NCBI GenBank assembly: GCA_002401655.1
Contig: NVTT01000020.1
Span: 24,438-40,458, forward strand
Length of the DNA: 16,021 nucleotides
Origin: Gammaproteobacteria bacterium
GTDB lineage: Bacteria; Pseudomonadota; Gammaproteobacteria; Enterobacterales; Kangiellaceae
Direction: 5' to 3'
Every line of letters begins with the position of its first letter. Position 1 is the stretch's first letter. The position numbers were made by a program, and so were the translations under genes. This document shows positions 8,900-16,007 of this stretch, piece after piece. The notes under the pieces are model-generated. The model was given only the letters and a program-made list of their open reading frames with translations, was not told where the DNA came from and did no database searches.

Positions 8900-9622
8900 T
8901 CATAGTTGAAAAGGTATCGGTTGATCTAAAGCAATATTCTCCACACTTATTTGAGCTTTATAGGCTAAGATTTTAACACCTTTCTCTATCGCTTGTTCGA
9001 TTAGACTAGCGTAGTCTGGATCGATATCTTTAGCAATTTCAACAATATTGATTCCTGAGTGTTGAACCATAAAAAATAGAATCGCTTTATCACCTTTATC
9101 AACACAATCCATTAGCTCTCGAACGTGCTTTTGCCCTCTCGTAGTCACCGCATCAGGAAATTGACCGAGCCCTTGATTATCATCATCCAGAAAATCGAGC
9201 AACGTCACACTTTTCACTTCTACATAAGTCTTAGTATCATCAATATGTTGAACTAGAATATCTATTCGGCTATTTTCTTGACCATATTTAACTTCAGGAT
9301 GAATTGATTCAATATTGGATATTTCACTTATTTTATTTTGCTGTAAGCCTTCAATCACCAGCTTATTTGCTAAAGCCGAGTTAATTCCAATTAAGTCGCC
9401 CTTTTCATTTTCAGTTAACACCCAAGTGTAAGGATACTTACGTTTGAGATTATCACTTTTTTGCAACCAAACATTCCAGCCCGCCTGCCAGCAATTTTTC
9501 ATCGATCCAGTATTAGGGCAATGCACCGTAAACTCACCCAATTCAGGATGCACAACATCGGCTAAAAAGCGTTTGTATCGCTTAATTAGTTTTGCTTGGA
9601 TTAGCGGTGGATTAAATATCAA
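8900..9622 (-). CDS. sfsA: DNA/RNA nuclease SfsA (sugar fermentation stimulation protein)
   Basis: The 240-residue protein aligns along its length with E. coli SfsA: FNPPLIQAKLIKRYKRFLAD, HCPNTGSMKNC, KRKYPYTWVLT, SEVKYG-like VKYGQENSRID, and FPDAVTTRGQKHVREL. D121 (SRIDILV) and E135-V-K137 (YVEVKSVTL) fit a PD-(D/E)xK nuclease core. Historically it was described as affecting maltose metabolism genes; newer work on the family describes nuclease activity. The start codon is TTG at 9622; alignment with the E. coli N-terminus (MEFSPPL) supports it, and a GAGA lies ~8 nt upstream. It is the first gene of a probable two-gene unit with the DsbA-like gene. Confidence 0.96.
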   Translation of the reverse strand: MIFNPPLIQAKLIKRYKRFLADVVHPELGEFTVHCPNTGSMKNCWQAGWNVWLQKSDNLKRKYPYTWVLTENEKGDLIGINSALANKLVIEGLQQNKISEISNIESIHPEVKYGQENSRIDILVQHIDDTKTYVEVKSVTLLDFLDDDNQGLGQFPDAVTTRGQKHVRELMDCVDKGDKAILFFMVQHSGINIVEIAKDIDPDYASLIEQAIEKGVKILAYKAQISVENIALDQPIPFQL

Positions 9623-9734
9623 TAGTTTATCTCAAGTTAAAATCATCGTTTTAATAATACAGTAAATATGCCTTTTATCGCCTATGTTTTCTACAATTTA
9701 ATTACTGATTTATCCAAATCAATTTGCTAATTTC

Positions 9735-9893
9735 AAATATATAAATTTAGTCTTAATATTTTGCATTTCATCTAATGCTTATGCGAATATACTTGATGTA
9801 GCGGAAAAACAAATTAGAATGTTAATCAGCCCTTATAATCTCAAGTTATCGATTTGTTTGAATGAAGGTGCAAGATTTAATTGCAAAAATTAA
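9735..9893 (+). pseudogene. Start-less frame resembling a small exported protein
   Basis: A frame open from 9702 to a TAA at 9891-9893 encodes, from 9735, KYI followed by a hydrophobic run (NLVLIFCISS) and a signal-peptidase-like NAYA site (A from GCG at 9783-9785). A mature segment of ~35 residues follows (NILDVAEKQIRMLISPYNL, then a tail with two cysteines). The layout is that of a classical signal peptide plus short mature domain. There is no ATG, GTG or TTG at the expected place: the codon before the lysine is TTC, and only rare starts (CTG 9705, ATT 9708, ATA 9741) are available, with no ribosome site. It may be a decayed gene, a gene with an unusual start, or chance in AT-rich DNA. Confidence 0.3.
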
Positions 9894-9909
9894 GGCGCTA
9901 ATTTATTGT
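9881..9909 (+). promoter_or_regulatory. Putative promoter for the small membrane-protein gene
   Basis: TTGCAA (9881-9886) and TATTGT (9904-9909) each match the sigma70 consensus at 4 of 6 positions, with ideal 17-bp spacing. They lie ~87 bp upstream of the ATG at 9996. This is suggestive only. Confidence 0.3.
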
Positions 9910-9995
9910 GAATGACCCGTTACAGACAGAGATAGCGATTCTGAACTGTAGGTTTTGAAATTAAGGGAACAAAATAATCAGAGGCGTTCAATAAT

Positions 9996-10400
9996 ATGAA
10001 TAAAAATATCCCAATAAGCATAATGATCTGGGCATTTCTTATGGGATCACTGCCTTTAGTTTTTGTTGGTATAGCCTATTTAAATCCAGATTTTTATGGA
10101 GAACATTGGAGTTCCCAAGATTTCACCAGATTGGGTGATGTATACGGCAACTATGTTGCACGCAATGCAGCGTCAGCATTAATCATGTTTTTTGCCCTGT
10201 GGCAAAGGTCGGCTGAAATGCTGATTGTTGCATTTCTAATGCGTATATTCTCAGATCTGTTCGACGTTATCCACAATACAATAGCCGGTACAATTGAGAT
10301 TTACTATATTTTGGACGCATCTTTTCTAACCACAGGATGCGTTATTTGTATTTATTTTCTCTGGGGAATGCAGGCATCAAAAAAAATTAATTACCCTTAA
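9996..10400 (+). CDS. Small four-helix membrane protein, unknown function
   Basis: I do not recognise this 134-residue protein. Hydrophobic segments at ~8-29, 54-70, 73-93 and 107-125 suggest four transmembrane helices, in the general style of small DUF4345/DoxX-like membrane proteins, though I cannot assign it to a family. Charged residues R83, D87 and D90 fall in or next to the third helix (LMRIFSDLFD). The ATG at 9996 has AGAGG at 9980-9984, spaced a little long at 11 nt. It is isolated: divergent from sfsA and convergent with the RND pump gene. A ribosome site plus ATG follow 18 bp after its stop, but that frame closes after seven codons. Confidence 0.7.
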   Translation: MNKNIPISIMIWAFLMGSLPLVFVGIAYLNPDFYGEHWSSQDFTRLGDVYGNYVARNAASALIMFFALWQRSAEMLIVAFLMRIFSDLFDVIHNTIAGTIEIYYILDASFLTTGCVICIYFLWGMQASKKINYP

Positions 10401-10406
10401 GTCAAC

Positions 10407-10442
10407 GGAGATTTAATAATGACTAAGTCTAAAAACTATTAA
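10407..10442 (+). pseudogene. Ribosome site and ATG of a truncated downstream gene (7-codon stub)
   Basis: GGAG at 10407-10410 is followed at 8-nt spacing by ATG (10419-10421), giving MTKSKNY and a TAA at 10440-10442. It follows the membrane-protein stop by 18 bp, exactly where a second operon gene would begin. It is either a leftover of a deleted gene or a coincidental tiny frame. Confidence 0.3.
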
Positions 10443-10459
10443 TTTCAAAAATTAAATGG

Positions 10460-13400
10460 TTATTTGATTCTAAATAGAATTGTATAGAATACCGGAATGA
10501 CACCTAGAGTAAAAATAGTAGAAAAAAGTAAACCGCCCATGATCGCTAGTGCCATTGGCTCCCACATTTCACCGCCTCCTAAATACAGTGGCACTAAGCC
10601 CATGATTGTAGTTGCTGTTGTTAAAACAATTGGCCTCAATCGTTTTTGACAAGCTTGTATAATCGCCTCAATTGGCGTTTGATTATTATCTTCAAGTTCT
10701 ATTTTTATTCTTTCTAACAAAACGATGGCATTGTTGATGACGATACCCGCTAAAGAAATAATTCCTAATAGGGTCATAAATCCAAAAAAGGATTGTCCAA
10801 CTAACAATCCAAAAACAACGCCAATCATGCCAAGTGGTATGGTTGCAAGAACAATAATTGATTTACGTATCGAATTGAATTGACCCACTAAAAGTAAGAT
10901 GATGATGAATACCGCAATCGGTAATTTGTCGGCGATAGATTGATTGGCTTTTTGTGATGATTCCGCTTCACCGCCAAACTCATAGAAATAACCAATCGGC
11001 CAATTTTGTTGTTCTTTAATTAACCAAATATCTAACGCCTCAAAGATTTCATTAGCGCTAGTGCCTGGTGCCAACTGAGAGCCTATGGTAATGGTTTTAA
11101 CTCTATCCCGCCGGATTACTAGCGCAGGTTCCCAGACTACTTTAATATCAGCCACCTGCTTTAGAGGAACCGACGCACCGCTAGCTTGTGAGTAAACAGA
11201 AAGTGATTCTAATTTTGAAATATCTTTACGATCTTTTTCTACCGTCCTCATGATAATCGGTATTACGGTATCACCATCACGATATTGAGTGAGCTCTAAA
11301 CCAGTTAAACCAGTTCTTAGTGATATTGCGATGTCTTTACTTGAAACGCCCGCCCGTCTTGCGCGCGTTTGATTAATTTCAATCAGCAACTTCTTAATCG
11401 GTAGTCCCCAGTTATCGCTAATCGATTTTAATCCCTGAATTGAATTCATTTTCTCAACAATTTTTTTCTTAATTTCAAACAACTCATCGGTATCAGAGCC
11501 ACTTAATCTAACTTCAATAGGATTGGGGATTGGTTTTCCATTTTCTATTTTTTTTAATTTCACCAACAAGTCAGGAAAATTATTGAATGTGAAATTATCA
11601 ATCTGTTTCATTGTTTCATCAATGATAATGAGACTAGTCACATTAACCACCATTAATGCATAATTTGGACTTTTTGGTTTGGGATTGTGTGTCAGTAAAA
11701 ATTTCGGCCCTCCACTGCCGATATAAGTAACCCAATTGGTGATACCTTGTTCATCTTGTTCATATTGTTCATCTTTTTTATTCTGGACTAAATGTTCTTG
11801 AAAATAAGCTTCAATTTTTCCAACCATTTCCTTAGTCGATTCAATCGTGGAGCCAATTGGGAGTTCTAGTTCAACTTTAAAGTAAGTTCGATCAGAGGGT
11901 GGAAAAAACAGCTTAGGTACCAACTGCAACCCAGCCATTGAAATAACAAAAACGACCAAAGTGGCCATTAATGTTTGCCATCGTTTTTTAATCAACCAAG
12001 CTAGTATTCGACGATATTTCTGAAAAAAAGGAGTTTCAAAATTTTGTTTCGGTTGTTTGGATTTTAAGAAGTAAACACATAACAGCGGTATCATCGTCAT
12101 TGACAAAATCCAAGAGCATAATAACGTGATCGTCACCACTTTAAAAAGTGAAGCGGTATATTCACCCGTCGCGGACTCAGCCAAAAATATAGGTAAAAAA
12201 GCGGCCGAAGTAGTTAGTGATGAAACTAACAAAGGTATCTTTAATTCGTTTGCAGAGTCAATAGCTGCATCGATGGATCGTTTACCTTGAGTCATTTGTA
12301 CCATGATACTTTCTGACATCACAATACCATTATCAACCAACATACCCAGCGATATTATAAGCGCAGCTAAAGAAATCTGATCGATGCCAATCTCAACCCA
12401 TGACATTATTAAAATACCAAATACCATACTTAATGGAATCAGTACCGCAACAATAATACCTGTCCTCATTCCCAAACTAAATAACATTACTAAGGTAACA
12501 ATCACAATAGCTTGAATTAGATTTGACACAAAATCATTAACTTTTTCTTCAACTTCTTTTGGCATAAAGGAAATGTAATCAAACTCTACACCGATTGGAT
12601 AAATACCCGACAAACGAGCAACGATCTTTTTAACCTGTTTTCCTAAAACTAAATTATTACCCCCTTCTCGCATAGAAATAGCTATTACTAAACCTTCGGT
12701 TCCTGAAATACTCAATTTAGATTCAAACGGATCAATATATCCTCGTGATATTTTCGCAATTTCTTGCAAATATAAAACATGGTCACTACCAGGTATTTGT
12801 ACAATGGTTTTTTCGATATCTTCAATGGATTCAAAATTACCCGTTGGCTCTAATGATATTCGTTGATTAGATAAGTTTATACTGCCCCCAGGAATGACGA
12901 TATTTCGATCAGCCAGTTGTGAGCTAAGTTGCGACGGCGATAACTGAAGTTCAGATAGTCGCGCATTGTTATATTCGATAAAAACTCGCTCTTCCTGCAC
13001 TCCAAAAATATCCACTTTACCGACTTCGGACAACCTCAAAAATTCATCCTTTACGGAATCAGATATATCTTTTAACTCCTTATAGCTAAATCCTTCTGCG
13101 GTCAATCCTAAAACAATGCCATAAACGTCGCCAAACTCGTCATTGACTATAGGCGTTTGTGCTTCAGAAGGTAGATCGTCTTGAGCAGATTGAACTTTGC
13201 GACGGAGCTTATCCCATATTGGTCGCATATTTTTATAACTTTCTTTTATATTGACACTAATAATTGATATACCTGTTCTTGATTCGCTTTTTACAAAATC
13301 TAGTTCAGGTAATTCTTTAATCACTTTTTCTAATTTGTCGCTCACCAAAGATTCAACTCGAGAAGGGCTAGCGCCGGGAAAGTGGGTGATTACTTGTGCG

Positions 13401-13531
13401 GTACGAATAATAAAACCAGGGTCGTAGTCTTTTGGCATTTGTTGGTATGCACTGACGCCAGCGAGTACGATAAAAAATAAAATGATAAATGAAGTACGAT
13501 TATTGCTGATCGCTAATCTAGTAATGTTCAT
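10460..13531 (-). CDS. RND-family efflux pump inner-membrane permease
   Basis: This 1023-residue AcrB-type transporter is expected to drive proton-coupled export through a tripartite envelope complex. The N-terminal TM (~11-31) is followed by a first periplasmic porter domain, then TM2-TM6, the second porter domain and TM8-TM12, the normal full-length layout of the hydrophobe/amphiphile exporter class. In TM4 the proton-relay pair is D400-N401 (LGMLVDNGIV) rather than DD, and in TM10 the position of AcrB K940 is N933 (GIVINNAIVLLER). The pump therefore lacks two of the three classical relay residues; such patterns also occur in other RND subfamilies. It is preceded by its adaptor gene (25-nt gap; AGAG ribosome site). 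The substrate cannot be deduced. No outer-membrane channel is encoded nearby. Confidence 0.95.
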   Translation of the reverse strand: MNITRLAISNNRTSFIILFFIVLAGVSAYQQMPKDYDPGFIIRTAQVITHFPGASPSRVESLVSDKLEKVIKELPELDFVKSESRTGISIISVNIKESYKNMRPIWDKLRRKVQSAQDDLPSEAQTPIVNDEFGDVYGIVLGLTAEGFSYKELKDISDSVKDEFLRLSEVGKVDIFGVQEERVFIEYNNARLSELQLSPSQLSSQLADRNIVIPGGSINLSNQRISLEPTGNFESIEDIEKTIVQIPGSDHVLYLQEIAKISRGYIDPFESKLSISGTEGLVIAISMREGGNNLVLGKQVKKIVARLSGIYPIGVEFDYISFMPKEVEEKVNDFVSNLIQAIVIVTLVMLFSLGMRTGIIVAVLIPLSMVFGILIMSWVEIGIDQISLAALIISLGMLVDNGIVMSESIMVQMTQGKRSIDAAIDSANELKIPLLVSSLTTSAAFLPIFLAESATGEYTASLFKVVTITLLCSWILSMTMIPLLCVYFLKSKQPKQNFETPFFQKYRRILAWLIKKRWQTLMATLVVFVISMAGLQLVPKLFFPPSDRTYFKVELELPIGSTIESTKEMVGKIEAYFQEHLVQNKKDEQYEQDEQGITNWVTYIGSGGPKFLLTHNPKPKSPNYALMVVNVTSLIIIDETMKQIDNFTFNNFPDLLVKLKKIENGKPIPNPIEVRLSGSDTDELFEIKKKIVEKMNSIQGLKSISDNWGLPIKKLLIEINQTRARRAGVSSKDIAISLRTGLTGLELTQYRDGDTVIPIIMRTVEKDRKDISKLESLSVYSQASGASVPLKQVADIKVVWEPALVIRRDRVKTITIGSQLAPGTSANEIFEALDIWLIKEQQNWPIGYFYEFGGEAESSQKANQSIADKLPIAVFIIILLLVGQFNSIRKSIIVLATIPLGMIGVVFGLLVGQSFFGFMTLLGIISLAGIVINNAIVLLERIKIELEDNNQTPIEAIIQACQKRLRPIVLTTATTIMGLVPLYLGGGEMWEPMALAIMGGLLFSTIFTLGVIPVFYTILFRIK

Positions 13532-13556
13532 ACTATTAGTCTCTGAATTTCAAACA

Positions 13557-14624
13557 TTAAGGATTTGCAGTGAATTTAACAAACATACCATCGGCTATTT
13601 TACTGACTCCAGCAGTGACTAAATATTGACCGCTATAAACGCCTGAAAAAACCTCTATGCCATTCGATGTGATTTCCCCGATGGTCACTAATTTTTTGAC
13701 TATTTTTCCTTTTCCTACTTCAACAGTCTCAACAATATAAACATAATTTCCGGAGGAATCTTTTAAAACGCTATGACTTGGTAAATAGAAGCGAGTCATT
13801 TTGTCTTTACTAGTCATTCGTTGCGTGCCACGCATAACCGCCGTCATACCAGGAAGAATTGTATGATTTTTTGGTGATGCCATACTAAAAGTGACTTCGT
13901 ATGTTTTGGTTATTTCGTCCGCTTGAAGTGAGACTTCTTTAAATACCGCGGGAAACTCTTGATTAGGAATATCATCAAAAATGGCCACTATCGGACGGTT
14001 AGCATCGCCTCTTGGAATTTGAATGATCACACTTTCAGGTACATTTATTTTTAAATGTATGACGTCAATATTATTTAAGGCAAAAATGGGTTGCTTTGCG
14101 TTAATCTCTTGGAAATTTTCAGAATATTTTCGCGCGATCACTCCATCAAAAGATGCATACAAATTGGTATATTCCAAATTGTTTTTTGCGCCTTTTAGTT
14201 TTGTGTTTGCACTCGTATACTGCGCTTTCAGGGTATCTATGTCCGCTTTAGAAATAACATTTTTATCTATAAGAGTCATTCCCCTGTCATAATCGGCCTT
14301 AGCTTTATCAAAAGTAGATTGTGCTTCCGCTAGTTTTAACTTGATATCGGTATCATTCAATTTTGCTAGGATTTGATGTTTTTTAACTTCATCACCTTGT
14401 TTTACGTAAACATGAATCAATTCACCTGATACTTTGAAAGATAGATCGGCTTTTTGAGATGCATCAACCACTGCAGCATACTGCATTACTTTTCCACTGT
14501 TGGGATGTTGTATTACGATGGTTCTTACCGGGCGTAATATTTCAGCGACCACTGACTTTTCTTCTTGGCAAGCACATAAAAACAGAATGCTTATTAATAA
14601 ACTACTTCTAATTAATCTACTCAT
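13557..14624 (-). CDS. RND efflux periplasmic adaptor (membrane fusion lipoprotein)
   Basis: This is an AcrA/MexA-type adaptor linking the pump to an outer-membrane channel. I place the start at ATG 14624 (355 residues) because it gives a compact lipoprotein signal (MSRLIRSS, hydrophobic run, lipobox LCAC with lipidated Cys about residue 19) and an AAGAG ribosome site 7 nt or so upstream. A TTG at 14642 would add six residues and overlap the previous gene by 8 bp. Visible parts are a first half-lipoyl segment (DLSFKVSGELIHVYVKQGDE), a helical hairpin (AEAQSTFDKAKADYDRGM through AQYTSANTKLKGAKNNLEY), the second half-lipoyl segment (LYASFDGVIARKY), beta-barrel and membrane-proximal domains ending in VTAGVSKIADGMFVKF. 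It is the third gene of the four-gene operon. Confidence 0.94.
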   Translation of the reverse strand: MSRLIRSSLLISILFLCACQEEKSVVAEILRPVRTIVIQHPNSGKVMQYAAVVDASQKADLSFKVSGELIHVYVKQGDEVKKHQILAKLNDTDIKLKLAEAQSTFDKAKADYDRGMTLIDKNVISKADIDTLKAQYTSANTKLKGAKNNLEYTNLYASFDGVIARKYSENFQEINAKQPIFALNNIDVIHLKINVPESVIIQIPRGDANRPIVAIFDDIPNQEFPAVFKEVSLQADEITKTYEVTFSMASPKNHTILPGMTAVMRGTQRMTSKDKMTRFYLPSHSVLKDSSGNYVYIVETVEVGKGKIVKKLVTIGEITSNGIEVFSGVYSGQYLVTAGVSKIADGMFVKFTANP

Positions 14625-14634
14625 GCTTTGTCTC

Positions 14635-15159
14635 TTATTCAATTTCTTTATTTAATTGAGCGGGGTTACCGGTATATAGACGATTACTTTTAAGCAATCC
14701 CGTTACGATACTGCCGGCGCCAACAACGACATTATCCTCTATAATCGCTCCAGGAAGAATTATTACTCCCGCACCAATCCAAACTTTGTTACCAATTTTT
14801 ATACTTTGGACATAAGCCTTTTTGTGTAATCTAGCACTTGCTTGGATTTCATGATTTACGGTAATGAATTGTACATTAGGACCAATTAAAACATCATCGC
14901 CAATGATTACATCCCCACCATCAAGAATAGTGCAATTAATATTAAGGTACACACCTTCACCAAAAGAAATTTTATTTCCATAATCACAATGGAAGCCATA
15001 TTCAATACGAACATCGTTACCACATTTATTGAATAACGTCTTAAGCTTCTTAAAGTGACCTTTGCTGGGTGAGCGGGTATAAGCTCGACATCTATCGTGA
15101 ACTAAATCCCGCCTAGCTCTATTCTCCGAAGAATTGCTATCAAATAATAGGCCTTTCAT
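14635..15159 (-). CDS. LacA/Maa-type sugar O-acetyltransferase
   Basis: This 174-residue acetyl-CoA-dependent acetyltransferase has a left-handed beta-helix built of hexapeptide repeats (IIGDDVLIGPNVQF, IKIGNKVWIGAGVIILPGA, IEDNVVVGAGSIV). The catalytic histidine is in the family motif TVNHE (H103). The N-terminal ~50 residues match the helical Mac domain of maltose/galactoside acetyltransferases in layout. The length is slightly below E. coli Maa (183). The natural acceptor is unknown; lactose-type acetyltransferases are thought to detoxify non-metabolised sugars for export, which would fit the adjoining efflux pump, but that is inference. It starts at ATG 15159 with an AAGGA ribosome site, 31 nt after the MAPEG gene stop, and its TAA is 10 nt before the adaptor ATG. 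Confidence 0.93.
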   Translation of the reverse strand: MKGLLFDSNSSENRARRDLVHDRCRAYTRSPSKGHFKKLKTLFNKCGNDVRIEYGFHCDYGNKISFGEGVYLNINCTILDGGDVIIGDDVLIGPNVQFITVNHEIQASARLHKKAYVQSIKIGNKVWIGAGVIILPGAIIEDNVVVGAGSIVTGLLKSNRLYTGNPAQLNKEIE

Positions 15160-15190
15160 ACAGACATTCCTTTCATTCTAATTCTACTGG

Positions 15191-15613
15191 TTATAGCGAT
15201 ATCGGCATGTTTATATACGCGAGAACCGTCATAGCAATTAAACAAATCACCCCAATCATAAATAAGCCAAACCTAGCGGGAACAAAATTAGAGCTTACGT
15301 GAACAAAAGCGTGCATTAATCGAGTGATAGAATAAACCCATGCCAAAACATAGACAGCCATTGAGACAGTATCTGTTAGATAAAACATGATACACACAAC
15401 ATAAAAAAGAATCGGCGTTTGAAATTGATTAGTTATATTATTTGATACTTTAACAACGCCTTCAGGCCAAGCACTATTATCTAATGCTGTTTTTTCTCTA
15501 TCTACTCCACCGGCTTTAATCGCAGAAGTTTTTCTCATACCTAAAAGTATAAATATAAAAAGAGTCAATGAAATTTGAATTAACATAGGTAGTAAAATGG
15601 CAGAGTTTTGCAT
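15191..15613 (-). CDS. MAPEG-family membrane protein
   Basis: This 140-residue protein has four predicted helices (~6-25, 65-83, 84-102, 114-135). The segment NNITNQFQTPILFYVV matches the conserved N-x-x-NQFE-x-P-x-LFY signature of MAPEG proteins (membrane-associated eicosanoid/glutathione metabolism superfamily), and the later RLMHAFVHVSSN fits the family's R-x-x-H segment. Bacterial members are mostly uncharacterised; some are microsomal glutathione transferase-like. It has an AAGGAA ribosome site before ATG 15613 and is the first gene of the operon with the acetyltransferase and RND genes, so the promoter must lie between it and the rRNA terminator. Confidence 0.9.
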   Translation of the reverse strand: MQNSAILLPMLIQISLTLFIFILLGMRKTSAIKAGGVDREKTALDNSAWPEGVVKVSNNITNQFQTPILFYVVCIMFYLTDTVSMAVYVLAWVYSITRLMHAFVHVSSNFVPARFGLFMIGVICLIAMTVLAYINMPISL

Positions 15614-15640
15614 TTGTCTTTCCTTATTGTTGTTATAGAG

Positions 15641-15657
15641 TAGGTTTGTTTAACCTA
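15641..15657. promoter_or_regulatory. 6-bp dyad TAGGTT-N5-AACCTA upstream of the efflux operon
   Basis: TAGGTT (15641-15646) and AACCTA (15652-15657) are perfect inverted repeats with a 5-bp spacer. The dyad lies between the predicted -10 box and the MAPEG ATG, just after the expected transcription start, a normal operator position. No regulator gene is adjacent, so the binder is unknown. Confidence 0.35.
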
Positions 15658-15670
15658 AGATAATTAATAA

Positions 15671-15676
15671 ATTATA
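15671..15676 (-). promoter_or_regulatory. Putative -10 box of the MAPEG-RND operon
   Basis: The minus strand carries a perfect TATAAT here, about 58 bp before the MAPEG ATG. No convincing -35 hexamer lies at the standard distance, and AT-rich surroundings raise the chance of coincidence. Confidence 0.35.
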
Positions 15677-15728
15677 ATAACAGAGTTTATTAGAAAGATT
15701 GACCTAGAAAGAAGTCTAACAATCAGAC

Positions 15729-15763
15729 AAAAAAAAGCCCCATCCGATTAGGATGGGGCTTTT
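15729..15763 (-). terminator. Rho-independent terminator, distal rRNA/5S-remnant unit
   Basis: A 13-bp perfect stem (AAAAGCCCCATCC at 15733-15745, GGATGGGGCTTTT at 15751-15763) with a 5-nt loop is followed on the minus strand by eight T. It stops transcription coming from the rRNA operon about 53 bp before the predicted efflux-operon -10 box. On the plus strand only four T follow, so it works chiefly leftward. Confidence 0.92.
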
Positions 15764-15765
15764 AA

Positions 15766-15793
15766 GAATAAGAGCCTGGCAATGACCTACTTT
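15766..15793. repeat. 28-bp direct repeat, copy 1 (5S 3' end)
   Basis: These 28 bases are identical to 15980-16007, 214 bp away. They comprise the last ~20 nt of 5S rRNA plus a short downstream spacer, indicating tandem duplication of a 5S 3' end with its flank. Confidence 0.95.
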
Positions 15794-15900
15794 ACTCCGG
15801 GCTTCCTGCCCTACGCCCCTTCGGGGTCAACGTCGTTCCTCTGTTGCTCAAATTCGTTCCCGACGAATTTGTCACATGGGGGGTCGTTGCACTCCCATCC
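15774..15900 (-). pseudogene. Degenerate, interrupted second 5S rRNA 3' end
   Basis: On the minus strand the order is a weakly 5S-like stretch (GATGGGAGTGC, then CCCCCCATGTGA; about 15873-15900), a ~79-nt insert, then AAAGTAGGTCATTGCCAGGC, the canonical 5S 3' end (15774-15793). Normal 5S runs directly from CCCCATG(C/T)GA into (A/G)AGTAGG. No recognisable 5' half of 5S precedes it, so this is a 3' fragment and not a functional gene. It has its own terminator immediately downstream, like the intact copy. Confidence 0.7.
15794..15872. repeat. ~79-nt three-hairpin element inserted in the 5S remnant
   Basis: Three successive palindromes fill the segment: GGGC-TTCCT-GCCC (15799-15811), CCCC-TTC-GGGG (15816-15826, flanked by ACG and CGT), and CAAATTCGT-TCCCG-ACGAATTTG (15849-15871, a perfect 9-bp stem). 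The segment is GC-richer than its surroundings. Its edges are defined by where the flanks resume 5S similarity. It encodes nothing recognisable and could be a small repetitive mobile element or a structured spacer. Confidence 0.6.
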
Positions 15901-15931
15901 GACAAGCTCAAGCAAATAATTACCAAAACCA

Positions 15932-15985
15932 TTATTCAAAAAAAAGCCCTACCGTAAAAACGGTAGGGCTTTTTTGTTTGAATAA
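15932..15985 (-). terminator. Rho-independent terminator of the rRNA operon (after 5S)
   Basis: The core is a 9-bp GC-rich stem GCCCTACCG (15946-15954) / CGGTAGGGC (15961-15969) with a 6-nt loop, extended by A/T pairs and followed on the minus strand by eight T (15938-15945). Outer arms TTATTCAAA (15932-15940) and TTTGAATAA (15977-15985) also pair, making a long near-perfect palindrome. It begins about 3 nt after the 5S 3' end. Confidence 0.93.
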
Positions 15986-16007
15986 GAGCCTGGCAATGAC
16001 CTACTTT
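15980..16007. repeat. 28-bp direct repeat, copy 2 (intact 5S 3' end)
   Basis: Identical to 15766-15793. After this copy the sequence continues as canonical 5S (CGCATGGGGAAACC), whereas copy 1 runs into the hairpin insert. Confidence 0.95.

Larger units (their letters stand above)
9623..9995. other. Gene-poor AT-rich spacer between divergent genes
   Basis: This 373-base region separates sfsA (minus) from the small membrane-protein gene (plus). It must contain both promoters. No RNA gene, rho-independent terminator or strong palindrome is apparent. The only coding-like stretch is a start-less frame at 9735-9893, listed separately. Confidence 0.6.

Noticed and set aside
9444..9665. Plus-strand frame overlapping the sfsA start
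   Set aside because: Antisense to conserved SfsA residues; its translation has no recognisable feature.
9668..9730. ATG-initiated 20-codon frame in the sfsA upstream spacer
   Set aside because: No ribosome site, no signal or domain features, and within the range expected by chance.
9895..10450. Integron cassette around the small membrane-protein gene
   Set aside because: No GTTRRRY/RYYYAAC core pair or attC-like folded site could be found flanking the gene.
10441..10453. AATTT-CAA-AAATT palindrome as a terminator between convergent genes
   Set aside because: Stem is only five A/T pairs with no T tract; far too weak for intrinsic termination.
14023..14292. Plus-strand frame antisense to the RND adaptor
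   Set aside because: Contained in the adaptor helical hairpin coding sequence; a shadow.
14624..14642. TTG start for the RND adaptor at 14642
   Set aside because: The ATG at 14624 gives a normal lipoprotein signal and a better-spaced ribosome site, and avoids overlap with the acetyltransferase gene.
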